This document shows, piece after piece, positions 1 to 12,474 of a stretch of DNA of 64,000 nt. A program made the position numbers and the translations under genes. The notes under the pieces were generated by a model. It saw only the letters and a program-made list of their open reading frames with translations. It searched no databases and was not told the DNA's origin. How positions within the stretch are numbered: position 1 is the stretch's first letter; each line of letters opens with the position of its first letter. The stretch is taken from assembly GCF_937616625.2 (NCBI RefSeq), contig NC_065574.1, positions 10,604,501 through 10,668,500 of the forward strand, written 5' to 3'. The stretch comes from Mercurialis annua. Taxonomy: Eukaryota > Streptophyta > Magnoliopsida > Malpighiales > Euphorbiaceae.

Positions 1-562
1 TTTAGTCTAATCTGATCACTTAACCTATGCCATTTATTTTAGTTTTAGCTCGAGAGAATAAAATTGAAATAGAATAACATAATTAAGAACGTAGGAGTTA
101 CTAGCGCGAGAGTGAATTAACGAGTGCATGTTCATAGGATTTACTTGATAAATATTGAATTATTTAGTAATTAGGTTAATCATTGTGCGAGAGTGAATAA
201 TTAAGCTATTATCAGTTAGTTTTATGCTTTTGCCTGCAATTGCTTGAGAGACGACTAGTCCGAATTTTAGTAGAACAATTCAATCCATAACCCGAATCAA
301 ATAAACAACATAATGAAGATTAATAATCCCTGCTATTCCCATATTTGTTAAACACCGTTTTAATTACAGTTTTAGTTTATTTAATTTACAATAGTTTAAT
401 CTTGCCTTTTAATTTATTCAAACAACCAAAAATATCCTTTCAACTATCCAAATCACGTCTCCTAACTGGTTGTCTTTAGTAGTTTTCCCTGTGGTTACGA
501 TATCCGGATTTCATAGTTTGTATCACTTGCCGATTACGTACGTTTGCGTATTTTTATCAACA
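1..562. mobile_element. 3' part of an LTR (Ty3/Gypsy-like), truncated by the window edge
   Basis: No coding potential. The segment has the texture of a long plant LTR: repeated phrases of the form 'gcgagagtgaat', a 'ccctgtggttacgat' phrase near 488, and an end in TTATCAACA at 562. The same end style (CTGTGGG...CTTGC...ACCAACA) recurs in the LTR-like blocks ending near 15546 and 46719. No primer binding site follows, so this is a solo or truncated LTR rather than the 5' LTR of a plus-strand element. Lineage unproven. Confidence 0.4.
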
Positions 563-757
563 TAGATTCATCAATGGTAGTTATCAGTCTTTCTCAGCTC
601 ATTAACTCATCAATTGATACAACTCAGCAATTCAGAATTCCAGCTCAGCAATCCAGGACAATTATCTTGAACCAATAGCAGCAGCATGATTAAATACAGG
701 TTGCTGAATTGTATTACTTGAAGAAGGAGGAATCTATACTTTTATCATAGGTCATAC
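563..757 (-). other. Possible small retrotransposon gag relic
   Basis: Read on the minus strand, the stretch is rich in Ser, Gln, Asn and Ala codons with interspersed stops, like the low-complexity tail of a Copia gag region. No domain can be identified. It forms the left flank of the LTR element inserted at 763. Weak call. Confidence 0.2.
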
Positions 758-762
758 CCTTT

Positions 763-1371
763 TGTTGTAACATTGATACCGATGTTGAATCTTATGTACC
801 AATTGTCGTGACCGGTTCATGACCGGATTGGTATGCGCAGCGGAATCGAAACTATTGGTAGGTATTTAATTATGGATTTGATCAACAAATAATAATATAG
901 AAAAATAATAAATAACACATTACGTGGTTCTGCTTTAAAGCGTACATCCACGGGCGAAAGATTCGAGCCATCCACTAATCATCAAAAGGTGTACAAAATT
1001 GGTGGAGAATCACCAAATAGAGAGCATCTCTAGTAAATATGCCCTTAGAAGAAAAACCCACAAAGTGTTTCTCTCTCTACAAGAAGTACCCAAAAGGGTA
1101 AGAATTAACTTATATTCCTCACATCACACACACCCCCTTTTCCCCTTATTCACATCAATGTCTACATTGTGTGTTCGGTTTTTGGTGTCTTCTAAAAGGT
1201 GAATAAGGTAGTGTATATATAGTGAGTAAATATATGGCATTAGGAGTATTAATCCTAGTTGGATTTATACTTCCTAATTAGCCAATGATAACAAAGTTAT
1301 CCTTCTCCCAAACACTTCATTAATAGAGTCCTAATACAAATAGGAATTAGAATTCTAGGCATATTCCAACA
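763..1371 (-). repeat. 3' LTR of the minus-strand element (763-3164)
   Basis: 609 bp. Pairs with 2552-3164 with scattered substitutions and small indels, for example near the CA end ('gataccgatg' here against 'gactgatg' in the partner). Confidence 0.9.
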
Positions 1372-2551
1372 ATCTCCACCTTGACTTGAATTCTCCAATA
1401 AACTGTGATTACTGTTGTGCTCCACCTTCTCCATTTAAGTCCAAACTGAACTTATTCCAAAATAGGTTCTTTGAGGAGGACCATACAAGCTTCAAGAACG
1501 TCTAGAACTTGCTGAAACCAAAATGACTGAAGATTTACTATCTTCGGGTGTATCAATCAAAATTTCACGAAACTTCGAATTTTGTTGGTCTTAAAACTGA
1601 TACCAGAAACAAACGTCATTAGTAGCCTATAATGATTAAATCAAAAAACAAATGTTGAGGTCGTAGCATATCCCTTAATCTTCATAAGTCGACCAACCCA
1701 ATGAGCATACATTACAAGTGCAGCATTCAATCTCACTTCATCGCCAAATAACCCATAAAACTCGTAGTTTTATATATTGAGATACCAGACATGTGCATAT
1801 AGAAATCATGTTGAACATTCATTATTGCTCTAACCGTCTCATTATGCATCTTGCCCTTGACTGAACCAATATCCCAAAATTCTGCATGTATTGACCGTTA
1901 CCCATAACTACACTCCACTATCAACTCAGTTGTAGACGGAAAACCAATCGAAATTGGCACATATGTGATATGAACAAACCGAATCTGCATAAATTTCGGA
2001 TAAAAAACAATTATGCTGCAATTTTAAGCGTAGACTGGTTCTCTAACCTGAGTCGCCTGTAACCGCTAGCATTCAGTTCTCATCTAATTATCTCCAAACA
2101 AATTGACTTATGAGTGATCTAAAAGTGACGCCGTTCCAAATTACAAATATTGTAATCCGTCTTGTGTCTAAGATTGCTACTTATTCAAAACAAAATCTCT
2201 TTTGCAATGTCATGATTTTATCAAAATCTGACTATGTCCAAACGAACTCTTCATTCAATAAACTCTTAAAAGCAATTTTAGATTCAAATCACTAATAGAA
2301 TTTCATGAGAGTATAAAGAGATTACCCCAATCATTCATCTTACAAAGGCTCTATAAAATCCTCAAATAGTTGTGTGTTTAGAAAAATCATACCTTTCTTC
2401 TTTGTAGTTCAAAGTAGCATATTGATCTCCATCACAAAAATCTCCTTAAAAATTTTAATACCCAACAATTGGTATCGGAGCTAATTTGGTTTTCAGATTT
2501 AATTTTGAATTATGGTTATTATGGCAAAGTATTATTGGCTCCGATACCAAT

Positions 2552-3164
2552 TGTTGTAACATTGACTGATGTTGAATCTTATGTACCAATTGTCGTGACC
2601 GGTTCGTGACCGGATTGGTATGCGCAGCGGAATCGAAACCATTGGTAGGTATTTAATTATGGATTTGATCAACAAATAACAATATAGCAAAATAATAAAT
2701 AACACAAGAGATTTACGTGGTTCTGCTTTAAAGCGTACATCCACGGGCGAAAGATTCGAGCCATCCACTAATCATCAAAAGGAGTACAAAATTGGTGGAG
2801 AATCACCAAATAGAGAACATCTCTAGTAAATATGCCCTTAGAAGAAAAACCCACAAAGTGTTTCTCTCTCTACAAGAAGTACCCAAAAGGGTAAGAATTA
2901 ATTTATATTCCTCACATCACACACACCCCCTTTTCCCCTTATTCACATCAATGTCTACATTGTGTGTTCGTTTTTTGGTGTCTTCTAAAAGGTGAATAAG
3001 GTAGTGTATATATAGTGAGTAAATATATGGCATTAGGAGTATTAATCCTAATTGGATTTATACTTCCTAATTAGCCAATGATAACAAAGTTATCCTTCTC
3101 CCAAACACTTTATTAATAGAGTCCTAATACAAATAGGAATTAGAATTCTAGGCATATTCCAACA
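2552..3164 (-). repeat. 5' LTR of the minus-strand element (763-3164)
   Basis: 613 bp. Followed on the minus strand by one A and then the tRNA-primer-like site TTGGTATCGGAGC. Confidence 0.9.
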
Positions 3165-3169
3165 CCTTT

Positions 3170-5250
3170 TGAATGTCACTTTCATTCTCACGCATATTAA
3201 AAATATATATCAAATATTTAAAAATTCATTAAATATTAAAAATATATATTATGTATACCTTTCTTTTATGTCTTCAAAATACAATATAAAAAAATAAATT
3301 ATTAGGTTCATTAATACAAAAATTCATCCTAAGATTCATGTATTTTATCACTTTGTTTTAGAAAATTCCTACTCCAGAAAACTTATCTTTTCGATCCATA
3401 TACTTGCCAAGTTTCAACTTGCCTTTTTGTGTGGCGTGAATGAATAAATGTGCCAACAAGTATATAAATTGGAAATATGACATTTTTGATACATGTTGGT
3501 GAAAACCGCAAATATATGGTATCGCCTCAAGTTGTAAATAGATTATGACATCTGGATTGTCGAACCCACGAGAACAATATAAGTTAATAAGAATCATTTC
3601 AATTAAAATTTTCATTCGTTTAGTAAATAGTTTGAGAAGCGTTTGTAACCAAAATGAACAAATAATCCAAATCAAAGTTACTAGCAATAAACAAATAAAA
3701 CGTAACAATTAACTAGAAATTGGCAAACAAATATAAAAACAGAGATATCAAATTGATTCATATTGTTCTAATTTGTCTTTTTCCCATCAAGAATTCTAAA
3801 TATGGAGGTATATATGAATTTTTTTTAGCACTTCAATTTAAAAAGATAGTTATAATTGAAATTAAAAATTAAAATAATAGACGAAATTGATAATATAAAA
3901 AGTTTATATTATAAACAAAAAAATTAAAAAAAATTCAATAATTATACTTTAAATAAGGAAAATTATACAACACAACTTTTGCGCCATTTTATTCGTATAA
4001 CAAAACAACAATGCGTTACCATATGAAATATTTAATGACAAAAAATTAAGTAATAATTGCGTGGGATAAATTCTTCTCAAATAAATATACAAAAAGAAAA
4101 TCAGAACCATTCACAGCTACTATTAAGAATAAGCTAATCAATAAAACATACTATATAAACAAGAAATTTTTTTTTTTTGATAATTGTTCAATTAAATATT
4201 TATTAGAATCTTGATCTAGAAGTAAATCACTACCTACTATGCCATATCATTTTGAAAGTCACTTTTATTTTCACACATATTAAAAATATATATTTTTATA
4301 CCCCTCTTTTATAGCTTGAAAATACAACATAGAAAATTATATCATTAATTTTATTAATGGAAAAACTCATCCTAAGATCCATATATTTCATCACCTTTAT
4401 TTAGGAAACTCCTACTTCGAAAAGCATCAACAGTTTTACAGTATAAGAGCCAAATTTCAATTTTCATGCCTTTTTTTGTGTAAAGTAGATGAACAAATTT
4501 GCCAAAATATATGTAAACTGGAAAGATATGATTTTCGGTATAAGGGTTTGAAAATTCGAACTTTGATAAGTATAGAATTTGAAAAGATAAGTTTTCCGTA
4601 GTAGGAATATTTTAAGCAAAAGTTGTAAAGTATAAGAGTCTAGAGATGGATTTAGCAAGTGTGTTGAGTAACAAATAAAATAGAAAAAAATAATAGTCAA
4701 TATTGAATGAAACAAATATATTCTTTTACAAGATAATATAAACTGTATTTTTGATAGAAATCGTCATATTTAATTATTGGGCTATAGTTATTAAATATTT
4801 CAACCTTTTATGTTTTTTCGATTCATGTACATTCCAGAAAACGCAGAACTATATACTCCCAACCTTTTATTTTGTGGCAATATATATAATCTAAGTGTTT
4901 TGTACGATAGTATTTTGGTCATTCGTACAGCCAAACACGATATTATTTTTATGGAATTAAAATACATAAAACCCACAGACTATGAGATGAAAATTTGAAA
5001 AGATTGGGATGTGATGAGGCGCTTTTTAAATTGCGCTTAAATAGAAAAACAAAAGCTAAAAATAATAATTTTTAGTAACAATAGCTCTTAACTGTTTTAA
5101 TAGAACTTTATTTTTCTTCAAGTGCAATTATTTTTATATTTCTTATTCAGAATGTAACGTGTACAATAGAGCAGTACAATAACTTAAGAACTTAGATCCA
5201 TGACAAAAGGATTTATAAAGTCAGAACTAGCAAGTATTGGATGTGTCATT
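3170..5250. other. AT-rich intergenic sequence with a diverged duplication
   Basis: No gene seen. The block 3170-3480 (attcatcctaagattcatg ... cctactccagaaaa) recurs in diverged form at 4245-4520, so part of this region was duplicated. Open frames here (3358-3708, 4464-4715, 4810-4998) show no recognisable protein and differ between the two copies. Confidence 0.4.
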
Positions 5251-5255
5251 ATATA

Positions 5256-5490
5256 TAATATCTTGTGATATTAATGAGTGAATGCAATTTTTCAACTCTG
5301 ACAACTCATTCCAAGCATACAGATATAATAATACATTATGATATTGTGGGAAACGTAGTTGCAATTTCATTAGATATAATATGTTATGATATTATGAATG
5401 ACTGCAATTTTTCATCTCTGACAAAGTATACAAACATAATAATATCTTATGATATTGTGAGAAACATAGCTGCAATATTTCTTAACTCTG
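5256..5490 (+). repeat. Imperfect tandem repeat, about 125-130 bp unit, roughly two copies
   Basis: The phrases 'gatattatgaatgactgcaa', 'tttttcatctctgacaa' and 'atgatattgtgagaaacata' occur twice in the same order (starting near 5266 and 5390), with many substitutions. The open frame across it is a product of the repeat and matches no protein I know. Confidence 0.5.
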
Positions 5491-5760
5491 TATTGTCTGT
5501 ATTAATAGAGTTGTTTATTTTCGTACTATCATAAAATTTACAAAAATAAAATTAATAATAATAAATTTTAATATTTATTTTATTTTTCAATTTTATTTTT
5601 ATTTTGTGTAGTCACTAATTTTTATTTTTATTTACATATTTCGATAGATAACAATAAATAAAAGTTTATTTTGAATTTTAAAAAAAATAATATAAAGTAA
5701 TTAATTAACTTTAAAATTGTTACACATTAAAAATGTGAAAGAGTTTTGAAATAAAAAAAA

Positions 5761-6923
5761 GGCTTAATATATTATTTAACCCCTAAATTTTACCACTTTG
5801 TTACATCCTCTAAGCTAATTTTTTGTTCCATTGAACCTCTTAACTAATTTCTTTGTTCTATTCTAACCTCTAAACTTTACCATTTTATTCCTTGTGACCT
5901 CTGAACTAATTTCGTATTCCACTAGACGTTTTAACTATTTTTTGTTCTATTTAAACCTCAAACTATACTATTTGTTCTATTTAACCCCTTAACTATTCTT
6001 TTTGCCTATTGCACATTTTAATTTTTAGTTTTTACTCGTTTAACCTCCTAAAAAATACAACTATTTAATAAATTAATTTATATACAATTACATATGATTT
6101 TTTTTTTAAATGAATTTATAATAATATTATTGTAAATTGTTGACGACAGTATAAATTAGAAATAAAAGGGTAGAAATAAATAAAAAATATTTAAAGTTGA
6201 TCAAATAATTAAATGATATTACTTCTTGAAAATGCAAATATTTTTTTATATTTAAATAATGATAGAAGGAGTTTGTCTCTTATGGTTAACGATATTTATA
6301 AAATACATAAATTTATTATACTTTGAGAATATTAAATGAATGTTTAATTGTTTAAAAAAATATAAATTTTAGTGTGTTTTGTAAATTTAACTCAAATTTT
6401 TAATTTTAGAAATTTTAAGATACCAACTTTTAATTTTTTACAATTTCAAAATTTTCAAATCAATTACGAATCTTTTAAGTTTGTGTTTAAATTATAAAAC
6501 ACGCTAAAATTCATGATTTTTAAAGTTATTAATCCTTAAATAGATTTTTAAATAATATATAAATTACATCGCTCTTTATTTTAATTGTAAGAAACATATT
6601 CATATATTTTTTAAAATTAATACACTGTGTGAGAAGTTAAATGGGTAAAAAAAATAGTTTATATGTTCATTGGAAAAAACACTTAGTTAAGGGGTTGAAT
6701 AGAACAAATAGTTTAGTTTGAGGGATTAAATAGAACAAAAAAATAGTTAAGAGGTTCAATGGAACAAAAAATTAGTTTATAGGTCGCATGGAATAAAGTG
6801 GTAAAGTTTAGGTGTTAAATAGAACAAAAAAAATAGTTAAGAGGTTCAATGGAACAAAAAAATAGTTTAGAATTTACATGGAATAAAATGGTAAAGTATA
6901 GGGGTTAAATAAGGTATTAAGCC
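5761..6923. mobile_element. Non-autonomous TIR element, Mutator-like, about 1.16 kb
   Basis: Starts GGCTTAATATATTATTTAA and ends with the inverse of GGCTTAATACCTTATTTAA. The inverted ends continue for more than 100 bp through degenerate blocks of the type 'aacctctaaactttaccatt'. The flanks are A-rich 9-mers (taaaaaaaa and aaaaaaaaa), compatible with the 9-bp duplication of Mutator elements but too simple to be proof. The GGCTTAAT terminus is shared with the two MITEs in the FMO gene. No transposase frame inside. Confidence 0.65.
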
Positions 6924-7115
6924 AAAAAAAAAAAACGTTTCTTGCACAATTTACTGCTTGTTTATTATTGTTTTTAACAATCTTTTGAAAATCTTTATAT
7001 TATATACTGATTGTACAACTGCAAAAAAATGAAAAAAAAATAAAGAAATTCTTTCAGATCCTACAGTAAAAAAAAGAGATATAAATGTATAAATGAAAAA
7101 TGATAATTAGAGCTA

Positions 7116-10100
7116 ATGGCTCATAAAGAAGCTAAAAAAATGGAGAAACAAATAGCAATCATAGGAGCAGGAATTAGTGGGCTTGCTGCATGCAAATATT
7201 CACTCTCAAAGGGATTCAAACCCATTGTTTTTGAATCCAGAAGTGGAATTGGAGGCGTTTGGGGTAAAACTATTAAGACTTGTCGTCTTCAAACTCCTAA
7301 ACAAGACTACCAATTCTCAGATTTTCCATGGCCAGATTCAGTTCAAGAGTTTCCTACCCAACAGCAAGTCATGGATTATCTTCACTCTTATGCCCGCCAT
7401 TTTGATTTGCTTAAGCATATTAGGTTTAACACCAAAGTTATCAGCGTTGACTATGAAGGTCACTCAGAAGAAGAAATGAAATCTTGGAGTTTATGGGGGG
7501 GCAATGGGGAGGCCTTTAGCTCTAAGGGGAAATGGAATGTTCAATTTCAACATAACCAAACTCTTTTGACTCAGGTATGTGTATGCATTTCAGTTTAGTT
7601 TTTCAATCTTTGATTGATTTAATAAGAATGCAAATGATGTATTTTGAATTGTAATTCATTAGCTATATTGTTTGAAAAATTTACCGGTTCAACCAGTTCG
7701 AGCGGAAATCAATGTCTGATATGATCCAGCTTTAAAAATAAAAAATTTGACCAAAATTTAAAAATTTGATAATTTTAATTTTTATTGGTCTGACCAAAAT
7801 TTAAATAGATAAACCAATAAAATTATTCTATATTATAACATTTCAAAAATTAACAAAAAACGTAAAGTAAAAAATATTTTAACAAATAAAACAAATCTAT
7901 TTTTTTAACACGAATCTTAAAAATCAAATTATTTTAACCTGCATCAGTTTGGTTAAATAAAAAATATTCTGTTTTCGGTGGGCGTAAGAAATTTAGTTAA
8001 GTTAACTGTAAACCGAACTTATCAGTTCTATTTGATTTGAAAAATAAAAATTCTTTAAAATTCAGTTCAATGTAATTCTATAAAAATTGGAAAATTTTGG
8101 TTCGTTTTGGTTTTGGAAAAAATAAAAATGATTTTTTAATTTTTTTCGGCTCTATATTATAAAAAGATTACTTTTTTTTAGTTCTGTTCGATTTGGACAT
8201 AAAAAAGTTTAGTTTAGTTTTAATATCAATCCAACCAAGATAACCAAGGCAAACGCTAACCGAACTTACCGATTTGATTGAAAAATTTGATCCTTAAATT
8301 TTTTGGTTCAATTTGATTTAACAAATAAATAAAAAACTTCTGCTTAGTTAGATTTTACAAAAACAAAATCTGCTATTTTTCAGTTTGCAATATTATAAAA
8401 TAATTTTTTTTTTGGTTCGGTTTAATTTTGGATATAACCAAACCATTACAATTTGCTTTGAAAAAAATTATTCTTTATGAAGAAATATTTTTGGTTTGAT
8501 TCGATTTGAATCGAAAAAATTAATTTTTTTAATTCAATTCAATTGGGTTTAATATATTAAAAAAAATTATTTCACGGTTCATTTTGATTTTGGACATATA
8601 TTAATTTTTGTTAAATTCTAATGGAAACGAAACAAAAAAAAACGAAAACTGATAGTAGATGATTATTAAATTTAAAGGGCGACGAAGAAAAAGAAATTGG
8701 AAGTATTGTAAAAAAAATATGATTTTTTAGTTGAGTTCGTTCTAGACTGAAAATTGAATTTCTTTAAAATAATTATATTTTAAAATATACCATCAAACGC
8801 TACTCAGATTCATTTTGATGGATCTAAACATTACTTAATTAGAAATAACTGGTATAGAATAACTAATTGGACATTTTAGAATTATCCTAAAAAAAGTCTT
8901 ACCATCTATGATAACAACTCTAAAACAATTGCGATGTTGTACCTCTTTGGCGCATTTCATAACCACTTGGAGAGCATTAATCTCAATGGTTAAATTAGCC
9001 TTATTATATAACTTGTAGCTTAAAACAGGTATGCCGAGTGGAGTTTGTGATGCTGTGCACAGGGTGTGCAAGTGATGTTCCAAATATCCCGGAATTTCCT
9101 CCCGGAAAGGGCCCGGAAGTATTTAACGGCAAGGTGATACACTCCATGGATTTCTATGCCATGGATCATCAACTTGCTTCCAACTTCGTAAAAGGGAAGC
9201 GAGTAGCTGTCGTCGGCTTCCAGAAATCTGCATTAGACATTGCGATGGAGTGCGCCACACAAAATGGTAATTTCATTAGGTTATGCTTGTGCCTTGATAA
9301 AATAGGCTTAATCACCAAAAAAAACCCCACCTTTTAGCCCCTTTTCAAATGCACCCCGACGTTGCAATTTTGTCAGTTGCACCCAAATTCGCACTTTTGG
9401 TTTTCAATTCCACCCTCAAGTACTAAATTGATCTCTTTTTCATTTGAAAAAAGTTAAAATAAGTCATCCATTTTTAACTTTTTATGTGGAAAAGAGTTCA
9501 AACGAGTACTTTATAAGGGTTTTTATGAATTTTTCCCGAGTAAAAAAAGTTCAATTTGATTTTGAGGGTGGAATTGAAATCCAAAGGTGCGAATTAAGGT
9601 GCAACTGACAAAATTGTAACGTCAGGGTGCAACTGAAAAGGGGCTAAAAGGTGAGGATTTTTTTTGGTGATTAAGCCGATAAAATAAGTGTTGATTCAAT
9701 TTTTATGCGAGCAAAGGATCATGACTCGAGGTTAAATGACGAATTTTCAGCTATTTTGATCAATTAAGGATAATATTTTTAATTTTTAGGTCTATTAAGG
9801 TAAAATATGAACAAGTTGATGGATCAGAATGATCTAGGATGGTTTAGTTTGCCCATATAATTGACCTAAAAATAGACGACTTAAAAATAAAGACTATTGT
9901 TTTTCCGTTCTTCCGGTAAAAAAAAAAGAGTTATTTGATTCCAAATTATAAATTCAGACTCCGAAATGACCATTTACTCGTTTTTTTTTTTAAACTGCAG
10001 GAATTAAAAATCCATGTAAACTTCTGTATAAGAAAGCACATTGGCACATTTCTGATGAATTTCCATGGGGAGTACCTATAACATTTCTTTACCTTAATCG

Positions 10101-12163
10101 TTTCTCGGAGCTTCTCGTTCATAAGCCTGGTGAAAGTTTTCTTCTCAGTCTCCTCGCAACAATTCTTTCTCCTTTGGTACATAAAGTTTGTTAATTTTTA
10201 CAAATTTATTTTTGATTTCCTTAATAACCCAGCCTAAGCTATGAAGCACGGAGATATAATGTAAAAACGGAAATGGCGAAACTATTTAAAAAAATATATA
10301 TAGTTATGTTGCACATAAGTTTTTTCAGTCTTATGTTTCAACTTTTTATTTCCGCATTTTTAAAATGACTTTTAAAATCATATAACTCTATTTAAAAATT
10401 TGTTGTTTTACCGCTTCCATTTTCTCGTTTCTGTGATATATATAACTTTGTATTTAGAGCTCCAAAATTTAAAGAAAAAACTACAAAACTATCAAAAAAA
10501 TTCAAATATGTTGGAAGTTTAAGGATTTAATTTTCCCTAAAAACCGCAAACCTTTTCAACTTTTATGCTTTTATTTTGGCTTAATCACCAAAAACATCCT
10601 CACCTTTTAGTCCCTTTTCAGTTGCACCCTGACGTTGCAATTTTGTCAGTTGCACCCTAATTCGCACCTTTGAGTTTCAATTCCACCCTCAAAATTAAAT
10701 TGGACTTTTTTCACTCGGGAAAAATTCATAAAAACCCTTATAAAGTACTTGTTTGAACTCTTTTTCACATAAAAAGTTAAAAATGAATGACTTATTTTAA
10801 CTTTTTTCAAATGAAAAAGAGATCAATTTAGTACTTGAGGGTGGAATTGAAAACCAAAGGTGCGAATTAGGGTGCATCTGACAAAATTGCAACGTCAGGG
10901 TGCATTTGAAAAGAGGCTAAAAGGTGGGGTTTTTTTTGGTGATTAAGCCTTTTATTTTTACCTACAAAAAATCAATTCCTAAATAATTATCAAATACTTC
11001 AAGTATATATCTGAAAACTTTTGGGTAAAAAGCGAAAACTTGGAGCGTACAAAAATGAAAAAAGAAATTCAATAATATTTTCGCAAATTTTGACCGATTT
11101 TATGTCAATTTTGTAATTTTCCCAATTTTAAAAATATTTTCAATAATTAATTCAAAATGTCAATAGAAAGAAACAATAACTTAGGAGTTGATTTAGTAAT
11201 GAAAAGTTATAAATTTTACAGAGATGGGCAACTGCTAAATTTGTTGAAAGCCACATCAAGCACAAGCATGGTTTGGCAAAATACGGAATGGTACCCAAAC
11301 ATGGTTTTTATGAACAAATCAGTTCTTGTTTACTCACAACATTACCTGATAATTTTTATGATAAAGTTGAAGAAGGAAGCATCATTCTCACAAAAGCTCC
11401 CAAATTTAGCTTTTACAAAAACGGTATTATGATAGATGGTCAGGACCAACCTCTAGAAACTGACATAGTCATATTAGCTACAGGATTTAATGGTCACCAA
11501 AAGCTCAGAAACATTTTTAAGTCCAAATTCTTTCAAGAATGCATAATTGGATCCCCTGATACAACACTTCCCCTTTACAGGTTAGTATTTTCTTTCCTTT
11601 TTGTATTTGAAAGGTAATTTATAGAAATTGTGTCGAACAAAATGCGGTGATTTTTAGTGCTATAATATCAAAATTTAAGGGTTTTATTAAACAAATAAAA
11701 AAAATTAACTACTATGGAAAAGAGAAGAAAGTTGAGAGTCTGCAAATTATAACCTTTTATTTGGCAAAACATGTCAGGGATATTTAATAATACACTCTAA
11801 ACTCTGATGCTCAGGGAATGTATTAATCCGCGGATTCCGCAACTAGCGGTAATTGGATATTCAGAAAGTCTGTCAAACATGTTTACTTCGGACATAAAAT
11901 GCAGATGGCTATCAGAGCTTCTTGATCGGAGATTCAAGATTCCGAGCATAGACGAAATGGAAAAAAATGTGGAAAATTGGAATAAATTCAAAAAGAGATA
12001 TGCAGGATCATACTATAAGAAATCGTGTATCGGAAGCATTCATATCTGGTACAATGATCAACTTTGCAAAGATATGGGATGGAACCCAAAGAGAAAAAAA
12101 GGAATCTTTGCTGAACTATTTGAACCTTATGGACCTCAAGATTACGTTTCACCTTTAAATTAA
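7116..12163 (+). CDS. FMO1-like: FMO1-like flavin-containing monooxygenase, complete, five exons
   Basis: FAD- and NADPH-dependent monooxygenase of the plant FMO1 clade. Exons: 7116-7574, 9029-9266, 10001-10176, 11222-11580, 11815-12163. All introns are GT-AG and the phases fit. The total is 1581 nt, 526 aa, close to the usual 530. FAD-binding GxGxxG is at residues 17-22. The FMO signature FxGxxxHxxxF is at 185-195. The NADPH-site GFQKSA is at 216-221. The LATGF motif is at 376-380 and the C-terminal half is full length. The ATG at 7116 is the first in frame; a second one eight codons on could also start. Arabidopsis FMO1 makes N-hydroxypipecolic acid in systemic immunity, but FMO1-like paralogs are many, so the substrate here is not predictable. 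Introns 2 and 3 each carry a MITE of the same family in opposite orientation. No broken codon seen, so probably functional. Confidence 0.9.
7575..9028 (+). other. Intron 1 of the FMO gene (1454 bp)
   Basis: Starts GTATGT and ends AAACAG. Very AT-rich, with many degenerate repeats of 'ttcggttt/aaccgaac' phrases between about 7680 and 8600, probably an old decayed repeat. Nothing coding. Confidence 0.75.
9305..9677 (+). mobile_element. Mutator-type MITE in FMO intron 2 (373 bp)
   Basis: Begins GGCTTAATCACC and ends with its inverse. The long inverted arms include 'gcaccccgacgttgcaattt' and its counterpart. The perfect 9-bp target duplication GATAAAATA lies at 9296-9304 and 9678-9686. Non-coding. 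Confidence 0.92.
10578..10949 (-). mobile_element. Second copy of the same MITE in FMO intron 3 (372 bp), opposite orientation
   Basis: Same GGCTTAATCACC ends. Its asymmetric centre (TTTTTCACTCGGGAAAAATT) is the reverse complement of the centre of the copy at 9305-9677. The perfect 9-bp target duplication TTTTATTTT lies at 10569-10577 and 10950-10958. Confidence 0.92.
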
Positions 12164-12356
12164 TTAGTTTTCATGAACTTTAATTCTTGTATATGTTATT
12201 TGTTTTTTGTGGTGTTGCAGATTCCAGGTTTGTGGAATATGTTTTCATTGCCTGCATTTAGTCCATCAATACATTTTGTATTAATTTAATTTAGTAAATT
12301 AAAAAAAAAGTGAATGATTTAGTTCAATTTGGAGAAATATTTTGCAAACGTTTTTT

Positions 12357-12474
12357 CACGACAATTATATAAAATCCTCAATTTAAATCTATTTTCATAT
12401 ATTAACGTTTTTATAATAGAAAACGTTAATATATGAAAATAGATTTAAATTGAGGATTTTATATAATTGTCGTG
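12357..12474. repeat. Perfect palindrome: two 55-bp arms, 8-bp loop
   Basis: Arm 12357-12411 (begins CACGACAATTATATAAAATC) is the exact reverse complement of 12420-12474. The loop is TATAATAG. It starts 193 bp after the FMO stop codon. No target duplication found. It could be a foldback element or a hairpin RNA source. Confidence 0.95.

Larger units (their letters stand above)
763..3164 (-). mobile_element. Short non-autonomous LTR retrotransposon, minus strand
   Basis: Two direct repeats, 763-1371 (609 bp) and 2552-3164 (613 bp), flank a 1.18-kb interior. Read on the minus strand, each repeat starts TGTTGGAATATGCC and ends ACAACA (TG...CA). The 5-bp target duplication CCTTT lies at 758-762 and 3165-3169. 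A primer binding site close to the initiator-Met tRNA complement (TGGTATCGGAGC, minus strand, about 2538-2549) adjoins the 5' LTR, and a purine tract (GGTGGAGAT) adjoins the 3' LTR at 1372. The interior has no gag or pol reading frame, so any mobility would depend on proteins supplied by another element. The two identical 67-codon frames inside the LTRs (999-1202, 2792-2995) are not genes. Confidence 0.9.

Noticed and set aside
999..2995. Two nearly identical 67-codon open frames (999-1202 and 2792-2995)
   Set aside because: They lie at matching positions in the two LTRs of one element; the identity is explained by the LTR repeat, and the protein resembles nothing.
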